Positions 1 through 6,002 of a stretch of 8,382 bases of DNA are shown here, one piece after another. The notes beneath the pieces were generated by a model. That model was not told where the DNA came from. It searched no databases and was given only the letters and a program-made list of their open reading frames with translations. This DNA is from an uncultured Eggerthellaceae bacterium. GTDB lineage: Bacteria > Actinomycetota > Coriobacteriia > Coriobacteriales > Eggerthellaceae. The stretch spans positions 1 to 8,382 of the forward strand of contig CAKTYF010000082.1 in assembly GCA_934631995.1 (NCBI GenBank), given 5' to 3'. A program made the translations under genes and the position numbers. Positions within the stretch are counted from its first letter, which is position 1. Every line of letters starts with the position of its first letter.

Positions 1-1
1 T

Positions 2-1261
2 TACAAACGGTTCATGAGCATCGATGGTAAGCACCTGGTGTTTTATTCCGAAGGAAGCGGTTTCTACAAGTACTTCCAAGGAGCAATCGAATACCTGCTA
101 GAACACAGCACGTGCCCCATCCATTACGTGACAAACGACCCTCATGACCAGGTGTTTTCACTTGCGCAAACGCAACCACGCCTTCTTCCTTACTACATTG
201 GCCCCAAGCGCGCCATCACGCTTTTTATGAAGATGGATGCCGATGTGGTGGCAACAACGCTTGAAGATCTGGATTCGTTCTACCTGAAGCGCTCGTATGT
301 GCGCCAGGACATCGAGTACGTGTTTTTCTTCCACCATATGTTGTCCACGCATCTTACGCCGCTGGCAGCCGCTTACGACAGCTACGATACGTTGCTGTGC
401 GTAGGGCCTCACCAAGTTGCAGAAGTGCGTCGTCGCGAGCAGATGGCAGACTTACCACCAAAGCGCCTGGTAGAATGCGGATACGACCTTTTGGATCGCG
501 AGATTGAGAGCTACCAGCAACTCATGACGTGCAATGACGGCAGCGTTGGGCAAAGCAGCCACAGCGGACAACAAAGCAACGATGCGCGAAATGACAACGC
601 AGAAAGCAGCGGCTGGGGACAAAATGGCAGCACGGAGTCGATCCCTTCCCCTGTTTCCACTATTCTGATTGCACCATCATGGCAAGAGGACAACTTGCTT
701 GACCTTTGCATAAACGATATGCTTGAACAACTTATAGCTCCAGATAGACGCGTTATTGTGCGCCCGCATCCCGAATACATCAAGCGGTTTGGACCGCGCT
801 GGGAGGCGCTGCAAAAACGCTGGGGGGACACAAGCGACGAACAGCTTCATTTTGAGGGCGATTTTTCCTCGAATGAGAGCATCTACACATCTGACGTGCT
901 GATCACGGATTGGTCGTCCATTAGCTGCGAGTTTTCATTCAGCACACTCAAGCCCTGCATTTTCATCGATACGCCCATGAAAGAGCGCAACACCACGTGG
1001 CGCGATTGGAACATGGAGCCTACCGACATCACGTTACGCAATAAGATTGGCGTTTCGTTTGCGCCCGATGCGCTCGATGGTTTGGCGCAAGCGGTGGATT
1101 CCATGATTTCCCACCCCAACGATTGGAGCGAGCGCATCAAGGATATCCGCGACGGCTTCATCTTCAATTTGGGGCATGGCGGGGAAATCGCCGGCGAATA
1201 CCTGCTTTCCGCCATCCTGGAAAAGCAAGAAGCGCATGAGACAAGCAACGATAAGCGGTAG
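2..1261 (+). CDS. CDP-glycerol glycerophosphotransferase-like (TagB/TagF family) protein, 5' partial
   Basis: The first Met in the window is at 14, but the frame is open to base 2 (Tyr-Lys-Arg-Phe precede it) and no ribosome binding site fits in the 13 bases available, so the true start is probably outside. Residue numbers count from that Met. The C-terminal half has the GT-B-like pattern of the glycerophosphotransferase family: ILIAPSW near 217-223, RPHPEY at 250-255, and a TDWSSISCEF segment followed by KPCIFIDTP at 298-321. A His-His pair at 107-108 may correspond to the N-terminal catalytic His region. Family members move glycerol phosphate from CDP-glycerol onto teichoic-acid-type polymers at the inner membrane face; acceptor and product cannot be read here. 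Residues about 171-214 form a Ser/Asn/Gly/Gln-rich stretch that looks like a linker insertion between the two lobes. The gene stands alone and ends in a stem-loop. Confidence 0.8.
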   Translation, partial: YKRFMSIDGKHLVFYSEGSGFYKYFQGAIEYLLEHSTCPIHYVTNDPHDQVFSLAQTQPRLLPYYIGPKRAITLFMKMDADVVATTLEDLDSFYLKRSYVRQDIEYVFFFHHMLSTHLTPLAAAYDSYDTLLCVGPHQVAEVRRREQMADLPPKRLVECGYDLLDREIESYQQLMTCNDGSVGQSSHSGQQSNDARNDNAESSGWGQNGSTESIPSPVSTILIAPSWQEDNLLDLCINDMLEQLIAPDRRVIVRPHPEYIKRFGPRWEALQKRWGDTSDEQLHFEGDFSSNESIYTSDVLITDWSSISCEFSFSTLKPCIFIDTPMKERNTTWRDWNMEPTDITLRNKIGVSFAPDALDGLAQAVDSMISHPNDWSERIKDIRDGFIFNLGHGGEIAGEYLLSAILEKQEAHETSNDKR

Positions 1262-1293
1262 GTAGCGAACAGGACCTTCGCTACCTACCTTCC
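1257..1293 (+). terminator. Stem-loop at the end of the glycerophosphotransferase-like gene
   Basis: A perfect 13-bp stem pairs 1257-1269 with 1277-1289 around a 7-nt loop. It begins inside the last codons and includes the TAG stop. The tail is only CTTCC, not a proper T run, so intrinsic termination is plausible but imperfect. It would work in both orientations and may also stop read-through from the convergent argS transcript. Confidence 0.55.
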
Positions 1294-1401
1294 AGATTGA
1301 ATCGTTGCAAAACCACCCCAATGACATCAACAATTCAGCCCGAGAACACACAGAGCAACGGCAAATCAGGGCCGTTTGTTGTAAAAACAAGGGTAAATGC
1401 G

Positions 1402-1588
1402 GGCAAATCGACGATACTCGGTGGTTGTTAAACCAAAGCACTAACGTCAGAATAGCTACTGGATTTTATGCAACCCTTTGACCTGGGAAAACGCCGTTTA
1501 AGAATCTTCCATATGCTCTAGGCGTCTTCGAGAGAACCGAAAAGCCGCTCAATTCGGCAATCCGACCACCGAATATCGTCGATTTGCC
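1402..1588 (-). repeat. Inverted-repeat element E1 (187 bp), 3' of argS
   Basis: Arms 1402-1425 and 1565-1588 are inverted repeats matching at 23 of 24 positions; the only mismatch is C·A on the plus strand and would be a G·U pair in a minus-strand RNA. The arms contain CAAATCGACGAT, also present in element E2. The interior carries GTTTTCCCAGGTC on the minus strand (1480-1492), identical to 13 bases of E3, and CTCGAAG(A)CGC near its minus-strand 5' side, which E2 shares as CTCGAAG(G)CGC. A small CCGAA/TTCGG hairpin lies at about 1538-1557. It starts 51 nt after the argS stop on the minus strand. No coding potential was seen. Alternatives are a MITE, a structured RNA, or a 3'-UTR element. Nothing else was recognised in 1294-1401 or 1589-1639 beyond a 6-bp AACGGC/GCCGTT hairpin at 1357-1376. 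Confidence 0.6.
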
Positions 1589-1639
1589 TGAGTTCGAGAG
1601 GTTATTTTCAACAAGGGGCCACACCAAAAACCATCGCCT

Positions 1640-3367
1640 CTACATCTGCTGGGGCGCCGACACGCCCAGAAGGCTCAGCGCCAACGCCAGCACCGTGCGC
1701 GTAGCATCGCACAATGCAAGGCGCGCTTCCTGAACAGGCTGGTCAACGCCAAGAACATGGCAGTTCGTATAAAACTGATGGAATGTTGCGGCCAACTCCT
1801 GCGCGTAGTGAGTCAAGCGGAACGGAGCGCGGTCGCGCGCAGCAAGAGCCACCAGCTCGCCGAAATCATCCATCTTGCGCATAAGCGCCAACTCGGATTC
1901 GTCAGTAAGCACCGACAAATCAACGTTAGCGGGCACAACTCGCGCAGCCAGCTCATCGGTGGTCATTTCTCCAGCAAGCGCCTTTGCAGCAGCTTCTTCA
2001 CCTGCGGCTTTGCGCAAAATGGAACAAATGCGCGCGTGCGCGTACTGCACGTAATACACCGGGTTCGAGGAATCCTGCTTCTTCGCGACTTCAATATCGA
2101 AATCGATGGGCTGATCGGAAGAGCGGGAAAGCATGAGATAGCGCGTTGCATCCACGCCCACCTCGTCGATAAGCTCCTGGAACGATACCATTTCACCCGT
2201 TCGCTTGGACATGCGCACTGGTTCGCCGTCGCGCAGCAAGTTTACGAGCTGACCCAACATGACTTCCAGCGCACCTTTGTAGCCCCAAGCTTCGAGCATC
2301 GCTTCGCAGCGCTTCACATAGCCGTGATGATCGGCGCCCCAGATGTCGATAAGCTTGCCAAAACCGCGCTGAATCTTGTTGTAATGGTACGCGCAGTCGC
2401 TCATGAAATACGTCATTTCGCCGTTTTCCTTGATGAGCACGCGGTCTTTGTCGTCGCCGAAATCGGTGGAGCGGAACCACAGCGCACCGTCTTTCTCGTA
2501 CAGGTAACCTTGGGCACGGAAGGCATCTTGAGCACGCTCAACAGGGGTTTTACCGTCTTCGCCGGGCACGTATAAGCTGCGCTCGCTGAAGAACATGTTG
2601 AAGTGGGTACCGAATCCTTCCAGCGTTTCGCGCACAATTTCCAACATGCGCTTGTAGCCGTACTCGCGGAAATGCTCGTGACGCTCGGCGGGATCGGCGG
2701 AAAGCCACTTGTCGCCGTCGGCCGCAATGATCTCCTGCGCGATATCCATCACATAGCCGCCGCCATAGCACTTTTCGGGCATTTCAACATCTTGGCCCAG
2801 CGCCTGCTGGTAGCGCACCACAATGGAGTTACCGAAAACGTCCATCTGAACGCCGTGGTCGTTTACGTAGAACTCTTCGTACACGTCGTAGCCGGCATGG
2901 CGCAAAACGCGCGCAGTGGCATCGCCCAATGCCGCCCAGCGGCCGTGACCCACATGCATAGGGCCAGTGGGGTTCGCAGAAACGTACTCCAAGTTGATGT
3001 GCGGAGTGCCTTCGGGCTGCTCGCTGCGACCGTAATCCATGCGCTCTTCGCGCACGGCGACAACAACACTTTGCAGCGCGTTTTCCGTTAAACGGAAGTT
3101 GATGAAGCCGGGACCTGCAATTTCGGCAGAAGCGATCAGCTCGTTTTGCGGCAGATGGTCGATGATGGTCTGAGCGATAGCGCGCGGATTCGAGTGCGCA
3201 AGCTTTGCGCTGCGCATGGCCACGGTAGAAGCCCAGTCGCCATTGGCCGCATCGCGCGGACGCTCCAGCGCGGCGGCGGGAGCCTGCTCCAGCGCCAGGG
3301 AGCCATCGGACATGGCAGCCGCAATGGCCGCATCTACTACCTGTTCGAGTTGTTCGCGAATCTGCAT
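1640..3367 (-). CDS. argS: Arginyl-tRNA synthetase
   Basis: Class I aminoacyl-tRNA synthetase that attaches arginine to tRNA-Arg in the cytosol using ATP. The 575 residues match the usual family length. Visible in order: an N-terminal Add-1 domain (about 5-92), the catalytic domain with the HIGH signature as HVGH at 138-141 inside NPTGPMHVGH, the KMSKS loop as RMSKRTGE at 385-392, and a C-terminal DALR anticodon-binding domain from about 440, opening with YYVQYAHAR. The ATG at 3367 is preceded on the minus strand by AAGGAAGAG, a good ribosome binding site. It lies 105 nt downstream of argF on the same strand and is probably co-transcribed with it. Its tRNA partner, tRNA-Arg(UCU), is encoded on the other side of argF. 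No T-box features were found. Confidence 0.97.
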   Translation of the reverse strand: MQIREQLEQVVDAAIAAAMSDGSLALEQAPAAALERPRDAANGDWASTVAMRSAKLAHSNPRAIAQTIIDHLPQNELIASAEIAGPGFINFRLTENALQSVVVAVREERMDYGRSEQPEGTPHINLEYVSANPTGPMHVGHGRWAALGDATARVLRHAGYDVYEEFYVNDHGVQMDVFGNSIVVRYQQALGQDVEMPEKCYGGGYVMDIAQEIIAADGDKWLSADPAERHEHFREYGYKRMLEIVRETLEGFGTHFNMFFSERSLYVPGEDGKTPVERAQDAFRAQGYLYEKDGALWFRSTDFGDDKDRVLIKENGEMTYFMSDCAYHYNKIQRGFGKLIDIWGADHHGYVKRCEAMLEAWGYKGALEVMLGQLVNLLRDGEPVRMSKRTGEMVSFQELIDEVGVDATRYLMLSRSSDQPIDFDIEVAKKQDSSNPVYYVQYAHARICSILRKAAGEEAAAKALAGEMTTDELAARVVPANVDLSVLTDESELALMRKMDDFGELVALAARDRAPFRLTHYAQELAATFHQFYTNCHVLGVDQPVQEARLALCDATRTVLALALSLLGVSAPQQM

Positions 3368-3405
3368 GGTTACTCTTCCTTGTTTTGTTTCTTTCGATCG
3401 TCGTT

Positions 3406-3468
3406 CGCCGCTTTCCGGCGCTTTCGTTATCTCTCTTGCGGGCAGCTCTTTTGCGGCCGACGCGCAAG
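3406..3468 (-). promoter_or_regulatory. Two hairpins in the argF-argS spacer
   Basis: In minus-strand RNA the spacer can fold two stems: CTTGCG/CGCAAG (arms 3463-3468 and 3435-3440) and CGCCG/CGGCG with a GAAAG loop (3406-3420). Neither is followed by a T run, so these look like an mRNA processing, stability or attenuation region rather than a terminator. The pairing is seen; the role is inferred. Confidence 0.3.
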
Positions 3469-3472
3469 CATA

Positions 3473-4468
3473 TTACTTGAGGGTTGCGTACATGATAGCC
3501 TTGATGGAGTGCATGCGGTTTTCCGCCTCGTCAAAGACCACCGATTGCGGGCCTTCGAACACCTCATCGGTCACTTCCAGCTCGGTCAAGCCGAACTGAG
3601 CTGCAACATCGGCGCCCACAGCAGTGTTTGTGTCATGATACGAAGGCAGGCAGTGCATGAAGATCGCCGAAGGCTTTGCATACGACATGACCTGTGCGTT
3701 AACCTGATACGGCGAAAGCAAGCGGATGCGCTCGCCCCAGATTTCAGCGGGCTCGCCCATGGAGACCCAGATGTCGGTGTAAATGACGTCGGCGTCTTTG
3801 CAACCTTCCTCCACGCTTTCGGTCAGCGTAACGGAGCCTCCCGTTTCCGCGGCGATAGCGCAGCATGTTTCCACCAAGTCGGCGGTGGGCATCTGCTCTT
3901 TCGGGCCGCATGCCACGAAATGCAAGCCCAGCTTCGCGCAGACCACCATCAGGGAATTTGCCACATTGTTCTGGGCGTCGCCCATGAACACCAGCTTCTT
4001 GCCCTGGATGCCTTCAGGGAATTTTTCGGTCAGCGTAAGCATGTCGGCAATCATCTGCGTGGGATGGAATTCCGTGGTCAGACCGTTCCAAACCACCACA
4101 CCCGACTTTTCGGCCAGCTCTTCCACGATATCTTGTCCGTAACCGCGATACTCAATGCCGTCGAACATGCGGCCAAGCACGCGCGCAGTGTCTTCAATGG
4201 ATTCCTTTTTGCCCATTTGCGAGCTTTTCGGATCAAGATACGTCACGCCCATGCCCAAGTCGTGACCGGCAACCTCGAACGAGCAGCGCGTGCGTGTAGA
4301 GGTTTTCTCGAACAGCAAAACAATATTCTTGCCTTCAAGATAGCGATGCGGCTCCCCTGCCTTTTTCTTCGCTTTGAGCTGGGCAGATAGGTCAATAAGA
4401 TAGCGAATTTCCTCTGGTGTGAAATCCAAAAGCTTCAAGAAATTACGTCCGCTCAAATTGACTTCCAT
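3473..4468 (-). CDS. argF: Ornithine carbamoyltransferase
   Basis: Catalyses carbamoyl phosphate + ornithine to citrulline + phosphate, or the reverse when used catabolically in the arginine deiminase pathway. The 331 residues are a normal family length. Carbamoyl-phosphate motif STRTR is at 57-61, HPTQ at 135-138, the ornithine-binding DIWVSMG at 232-238 (the SMG loop separates OTC from aspartate carbamoyltransferase), and the catalytic HCLP at 272-275. The ATG at 4468 is preceded by AGGAAAGAGG on the minus strand. It is first in a likely argF-argS unit. Sequence alone does not settle anabolic argF versus catabolic arcB. No arginine deiminase, carbamate kinase or antiporter gene lies in the window, so the symbol argF is the neutral choice. 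Confidence 0.95.
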   Translation of the reverse strand: MEVNLSGRNFLKLLDFTPEEIRYLIDLSAQLKAKKKAGEPHRYLEGKNIVLLFEKTSTRTRCSFEVAGHDLGMGVTYLDPKSSQMGKKESIEDTARVLGRMFDGIEYRGYGQDIVEELAEKSGVVVWNGLTTEFHPTQMIADMLTLTEKFPEGIQGKKLVFMGDAQNNVANSLMVVCAKLGLHFVACGPKEQMPTADLVETCCAIAAETGGSVTLTESVEEGCKDADVIYTDIWVSMGEPAEIWGERIRLLSPYQVNAQVMSYAKPSAIFMHCLPSYHDTNTAVGADVAAQFGLTELEVTDEVFEGPQSVVFDEAENRMHSIKAIMYATLK

Positions 4469-4503
4469 AATGAATCCTCTTTCCTATCGATGCTGCGCGC
4501 TGG

Positions 4504-4546
4504 AACGGCGGCACGCCTGCTGGCACGCACAAAAGAGACCGCCGTT
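4504..4546 (-). promoter_or_regulatory. Leader hairpin upstream of argF
   Basis: AACGGCGG at 4504-4511 pairs with CCGCCGTT at 4539-4546. On the minus strand this sits 36 to 78 nt upstream of the argF start, inside the expected 5' leader, with a small GCC-TGCT-GGC hairpin within its loop. A possible minus-strand promoter is TTGCGC (4627-4632) and TATTAT (4603-4608), 18-bp spacer, sharing DNA with the plus-strand TATAAT. No recognisable ArgR box was found. Function is inferred only. Confidence 0.35.
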
Positions 4547-4576
4547 TAACCTGCTCACTCATATTGTTTTCAGAAA

Positions 4577-4607
4577 TAGTCATTTTACCGCTCTTTTGGG
4601 CTATAAT
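4577..4607 (+). promoter_or_regulatory. Promoter for the tRNA-Arg leader
   Basis: A consensus -10 TATAAT lies at 4602-4607. The best -35 match is TAGTCA (4577-4582) with a long 19-bp spacer, so the -35 is weak. A start about 7 nt after the -10 would fall at about 4614, exactly where the closing stem of the hairpin-rich region begins. The -10 is nearly palindromic with a minus-strand TATTAT facing argF, so divergent transcription may start here. Confidence 0.5.
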
Positions 4608-4613
4608 ACGTGT

Positions 4614-4812
4614 GTTTTTGCGTGAAGCGCAAGGTACACACTACTCTGTGGTGTACGGTTGCGAAGCTGAGCATTGCGGTCATACGAGCGGCTGCGTAAC
4701 TGGATGTTGCAGATGAATGTTGTGGCTGCCTTGGAGCGTGGCTGGTGCGACTGTCCTACTGCGTGTTGCAACCGAAACACGTGGCGCTTCGAAGCGTGAA
4801 CCACGCAAAACG
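4614..4812 (+). ncRNA. Candidate structured RNA or long tRNA leader
   Basis: The segment between the TATAAT box and tRNA-Arg is closed by TTTTGCGTG (4616-4624) pairing with CACGCAAAA (4802-4810), 9 bp without mismatch. Inside are a CGCAA/GTACAC stem with GTGTAC/TTGCG (4629-4663), CTGC-AAC/GTT-GCAG (4692-4712), GGTGCGAC/GTTGCAACC (4744-4773, one bulge and one G·U), and CGCTT-CG-AAGCG within CGTGG/CCACG (4780-4805; this competes with the closing stem). No convincing ORF is present: a 28-codon frame at 4713 has no ribosome binding site. It does not carry SRP RNA, tmRNA or RNase P hallmarks I could recognise. It may be an independent small RNA of about 200 nt or an unusually long 5' leader of the tRNA. 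Confidence 0.35.
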
Positions 4813-4824
4813 ATCATATGACGC

Positions 4825-4900
4825 GCGCCCATGGCTCAATGGATAGAGCAACGGACTTCTAATCCGTCGGTTGCAGGTTCGAGTCCTGCTGGGCGCGCCA
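4825..4900 (+). tRNA. tRNA-Arg (anticodon UCU)
   Basis: A full cloverleaf can be drawn. The acceptor arm GCGCCCA (4825-4831) pairs with TGGGCGC (4890-4896), then discriminator G and encoded CCA (4898-4900). The D stem is GCTC/GAGC, the anticodon stem ACGGA/TCCGT with loop CTTCTAA (anticodon TCT, reading AGA), and the T arm GCAGG-TTCGAGT-CCTGC. The probable promoter is more than 200 nt upstream, which is long for a single tRNA. Its 3' end is duplicated 195 bp downstream. Confidence 0.97.
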
Positions 4901-4903
4901 GTT
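4881..4903 (+). repeat. Direct repeat, copy 1 (tRNA-Arg 3' end, att-like)
   Basis: The 23 bases from the T arm through CCA plus GTT are repeated at 5076-5098 with one difference (T versus C at the fourth base). Duplication of a tRNA 3' end is the usual trace of site-specific integration by tyrosine recombinases, though no integrase is present here. Confidence 0.6.
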
Positions 4904-4936
4904 GGGGGCTGGCATCCGCAGGATGGCAGCCCCCAA
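4902..4936 (+). terminator. Strong hairpin just after tRNA-Arg
   Basis: TTGGGGGCTG (4902-4911) pairs with CAGCCCCCAA (4927-4936). After one G·G mismatch the stem continues as CATCC/GGATG around a 3-nt loop. The hairpin starts 2 nt past the encoded CCA. Only TT follows, so it may be a terminator or a boundary for tRNA 3' processing. Confidence 0.5.
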
Positions 4937-4991
4937 TTCGTAAGCGGCCGTAGGGCTCGAACCGATGAGGTAGAAACGCGGCCCGCAGGGC

Positions 4992-5016
4992 AAGAACGTG
5001 CCAGTGGCACGTTCTT
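4992..5016. repeat. Perfect 11-bp hairpin in the tRNA-flanking interval
   Basis: AAGAACGTGCC and GGCACGTTCTT pair perfectly around AGT. The arms have no T run in either direction. It is one of three strong hairpins between the two copies of the tRNA 3' end. Confidence 0.55.
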
Positions 5017-5051
5017 AGCGTTTCGCCCGACCGAGCTTGCGAGGGAGGGGT

Positions 5052-5075
5052 CGGCCTTCGCCGAAGGCGAAGCCG
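5052..5075. repeat. Hairpin next to the second tRNA 3' copy
   Basis: CGGCCTTCGCC pairs with GGCGAAGCCG across a GAA loop with one bulged C, giving 10 bp. It directly abuts the second copy of the tRNA 3' end. Confidence 0.5.
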
Positions 5076-5098
5076 GAGCCCTGCTGGGCGCGCCAGTT
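5076..5098 (+). repeat. Direct repeat, copy 2 (tRNA 3' end fragment, att-like)
   Basis: This 22-of-23 match to 4881-4903 includes CTGCTGGGCGCGCCAGTT. Nothing upstream of it resembles the rest of a tRNA, so it is a 3' fragment and not a second gene. Confidence 0.6.
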
Positions 5099-5205
5099 TG
5101 GTGCCAATAAGCTCTAGGCGTGCTGGATAGCTAACCTAGGGCTTGTTTCTTCTCGCAACGGTGCGCTGAACGTATTGCGTCGCACGACCACACCCTCAAC
5201 CGAAC

Positions 5206-5333
5206 CAATGATAAAAACGACCCACTTTTCTGTGGATTTTTGGTTTCACTGACGTCATTTTTCAATGTTTTCCCAGGTCGCGAAAAAGTTAACCACGTCA
5301 AACCCACAGAAAAGTACCCTGCTTTTATCATGG
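5206..5333 (+). repeat. Inverted-repeat element E3 (128 bp)
   Basis: Outer arms ATGATAAAAAC (5208-5218) and its near-complement 5321-5331 match at 10 of 11. After a 5-nt internal loop a perfect 12-bp stem pairs ACTTTTCTGTGG (5224-5235) with 5304-5315. The stem then continues with GTTT/AAAC and GACGT/ACGTC (5251-5255 with 5295-5299). The remaining loop, 5256-5294, holds GTTTTCCCAGGTCGCGA: 13 bases of this are shared with E1 and 12 with E2. The arms differ from those of E1 and E2. In the rest of the gap, 5099-5205 and 5334-5473, no gene or signal was recognised. Confidence 0.6.
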
Positions 5334-5473
5334 CGACAAAGGTTATGGAAGCAAAAGCTTGCACGAGAGATAGCAACAGGAACAAACAGAGAAGACAAAC
5401 TCGTAAAATAGTCCTCCGCTGCCGCATCTGCACACTTAATCGCCTACGGGCATCGCATCCACGCGGCCCCGAT

Positions 5474-5653
5474 CTAGTGCTCGGGAATCTTCTTTAGCTC
5501 AGATTCTTCCGCCCACCTAAACCAATCATCATCCGCTTGATCTTCGGATTCAACACCATAAACGGTACCAGAAACACCGTGGTCGTCAATGTCAACTATA
5601 AAACACGGCTTACCCGTTACCGTATCTAAAACGCGATCATAGAGTTGGAACAT
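5474..5653 (-). CDS. Small acidic hypothetical protein (59 residues)
   Basis: The chosen ATG at 5653 begins MFQLYDRVLDTVTGK and is preceded on the minus strand by AAGAAGG, 10 nt away. A TTG start 66 nt upstream would add a Cys/Arg-rich extension that looks unlike protein. The product alternates short beta-like stretches (RVLDTVTG, CFIVDIDD, GTVYGVE), ends in an acidic segment with DDDWFRW, and could be a small SH3-like barrel. I do not recognise a named family. It follows a decayed small gene on the same strand that has a similar build, so the pair may be remnants of an immunity-type or accessory cassette; that is inference. Confidence 0.55.
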   Translation of the reverse strand: MFQLYDRVLDTVTGKPCFIVDIDDHGVSGTVYGVESEDQADDDWFRWAEESELKKIPEH

Positions 5654-5732
5654 CGAAAAGCAACCTTCTTTCTGCAACACAGTTTCGCAGCAATGCCTTC
5701 TTCTGCGCCAAACGAACAAAACTCATCTTAAC

Positions 5733-5910
5733 TTAAGGGAGCTCCTCCAAGTCATCGGAATCAACATATCATCCGCGTATCGCCGTCTGCATCCGTCAGC
5801 TCAACAAGATGAATTGCTCCGCGCGTCCTGGCGTCAAACTCAACAACAACGCCACGTCGCCAGAAAGCCACGCTCAAAGCGCAACGCCTGCACCGCAAAT
5901 CCCACATCAT
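5733..5910 (-). pseudogene. Frameshifted small gene, possibly DUF4926-like
   Basis: The central frame starts at ATG 5910 (AGGGAG, 8 nt upstream) and stops at 5761 after 49 codons; it contains VVVEFDARTRGAIHLVEL and TDADGDTRMIC. Reading one base further on, DSDDLEELP then stop at 5733 continues the protein naturally. The N-terminal part also makes better sense in a neighbouring frame (DVGFAVQALRFERGFLATW). The spliced reading resembles small DUF4926-type proteins (a VVE-x-EF/DADG pattern, then an acidic Leu-rich end), recognised from memory only. Two apparent single-base slips suggest a decayed gene, although the 49-codon frame with its good ribosome binding site could still be translated. Confidence 0.35.
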
Positions 5911-5967
5911 TCCGTTTTCTCCCTAAATTCTACCACCAAGGGGTGTCCTAATCTCTACCTTTGCCGT

Positions 5968-5980
5968 ATGCTCAAAGCAT
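5968..5980. promoter_or_regulatory. Possible operator before the XRE gene
   Basis: ATGCT-CAA-AGCAT is a perfect 5-bp inverted repeat 22 nt upstream of the regulator's start, next to its ribosome binding site. XRE-family proteins often bind such short dyads in their own promoters. A clear -10/-35 pair was not found between 5911 and 6002. Confidence 0.25.
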
Positions 5981-6002
5981 CTTCGATACAGGAGGCATCC
6001 TC

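Noticed and set aside
1757..2575. 272-residue plus-strand frame inside argS
   Set aside because: Antisense shadow of argS with no motif or ribosome binding site.
3146..4390. 414-residue plus-strand frame
   Set aside because: It lies opposite argS and argF, whose catalytic motifs are intact, and is His/Arg-rich nonsense with no recognisable domain.
4713..4799. 28-codon plus-strand frame with four cysteines upstream of tRNA-Arg
   Set aside because: No ribosome binding site and it lies inside stable hairpins; considered as a leader peptide but unsupported.
4469..4824. T-box or arginine riboswitch controlling argF/argS
   Set aside because: No T-box consensus (AGGGTGGNACCGCG) on either strand and argS is not the first gene of its unit.
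4756..5010. 84-residue minus-strand frame across the tRNA
   Set aside because: It reads antisense through tRNA-Arg and gives the SRTRTCNRRIRSPLL pattern typical of false translations of tRNA genes.
5131..5433. 100-residue minus-strand frame with a signal-peptide-like start
   Set aside because: The first 33 codons look like a secretion signal, but there is no ribosome binding site and most of the remainder is simply translated E3 repeat. More likely accidental than a gene.
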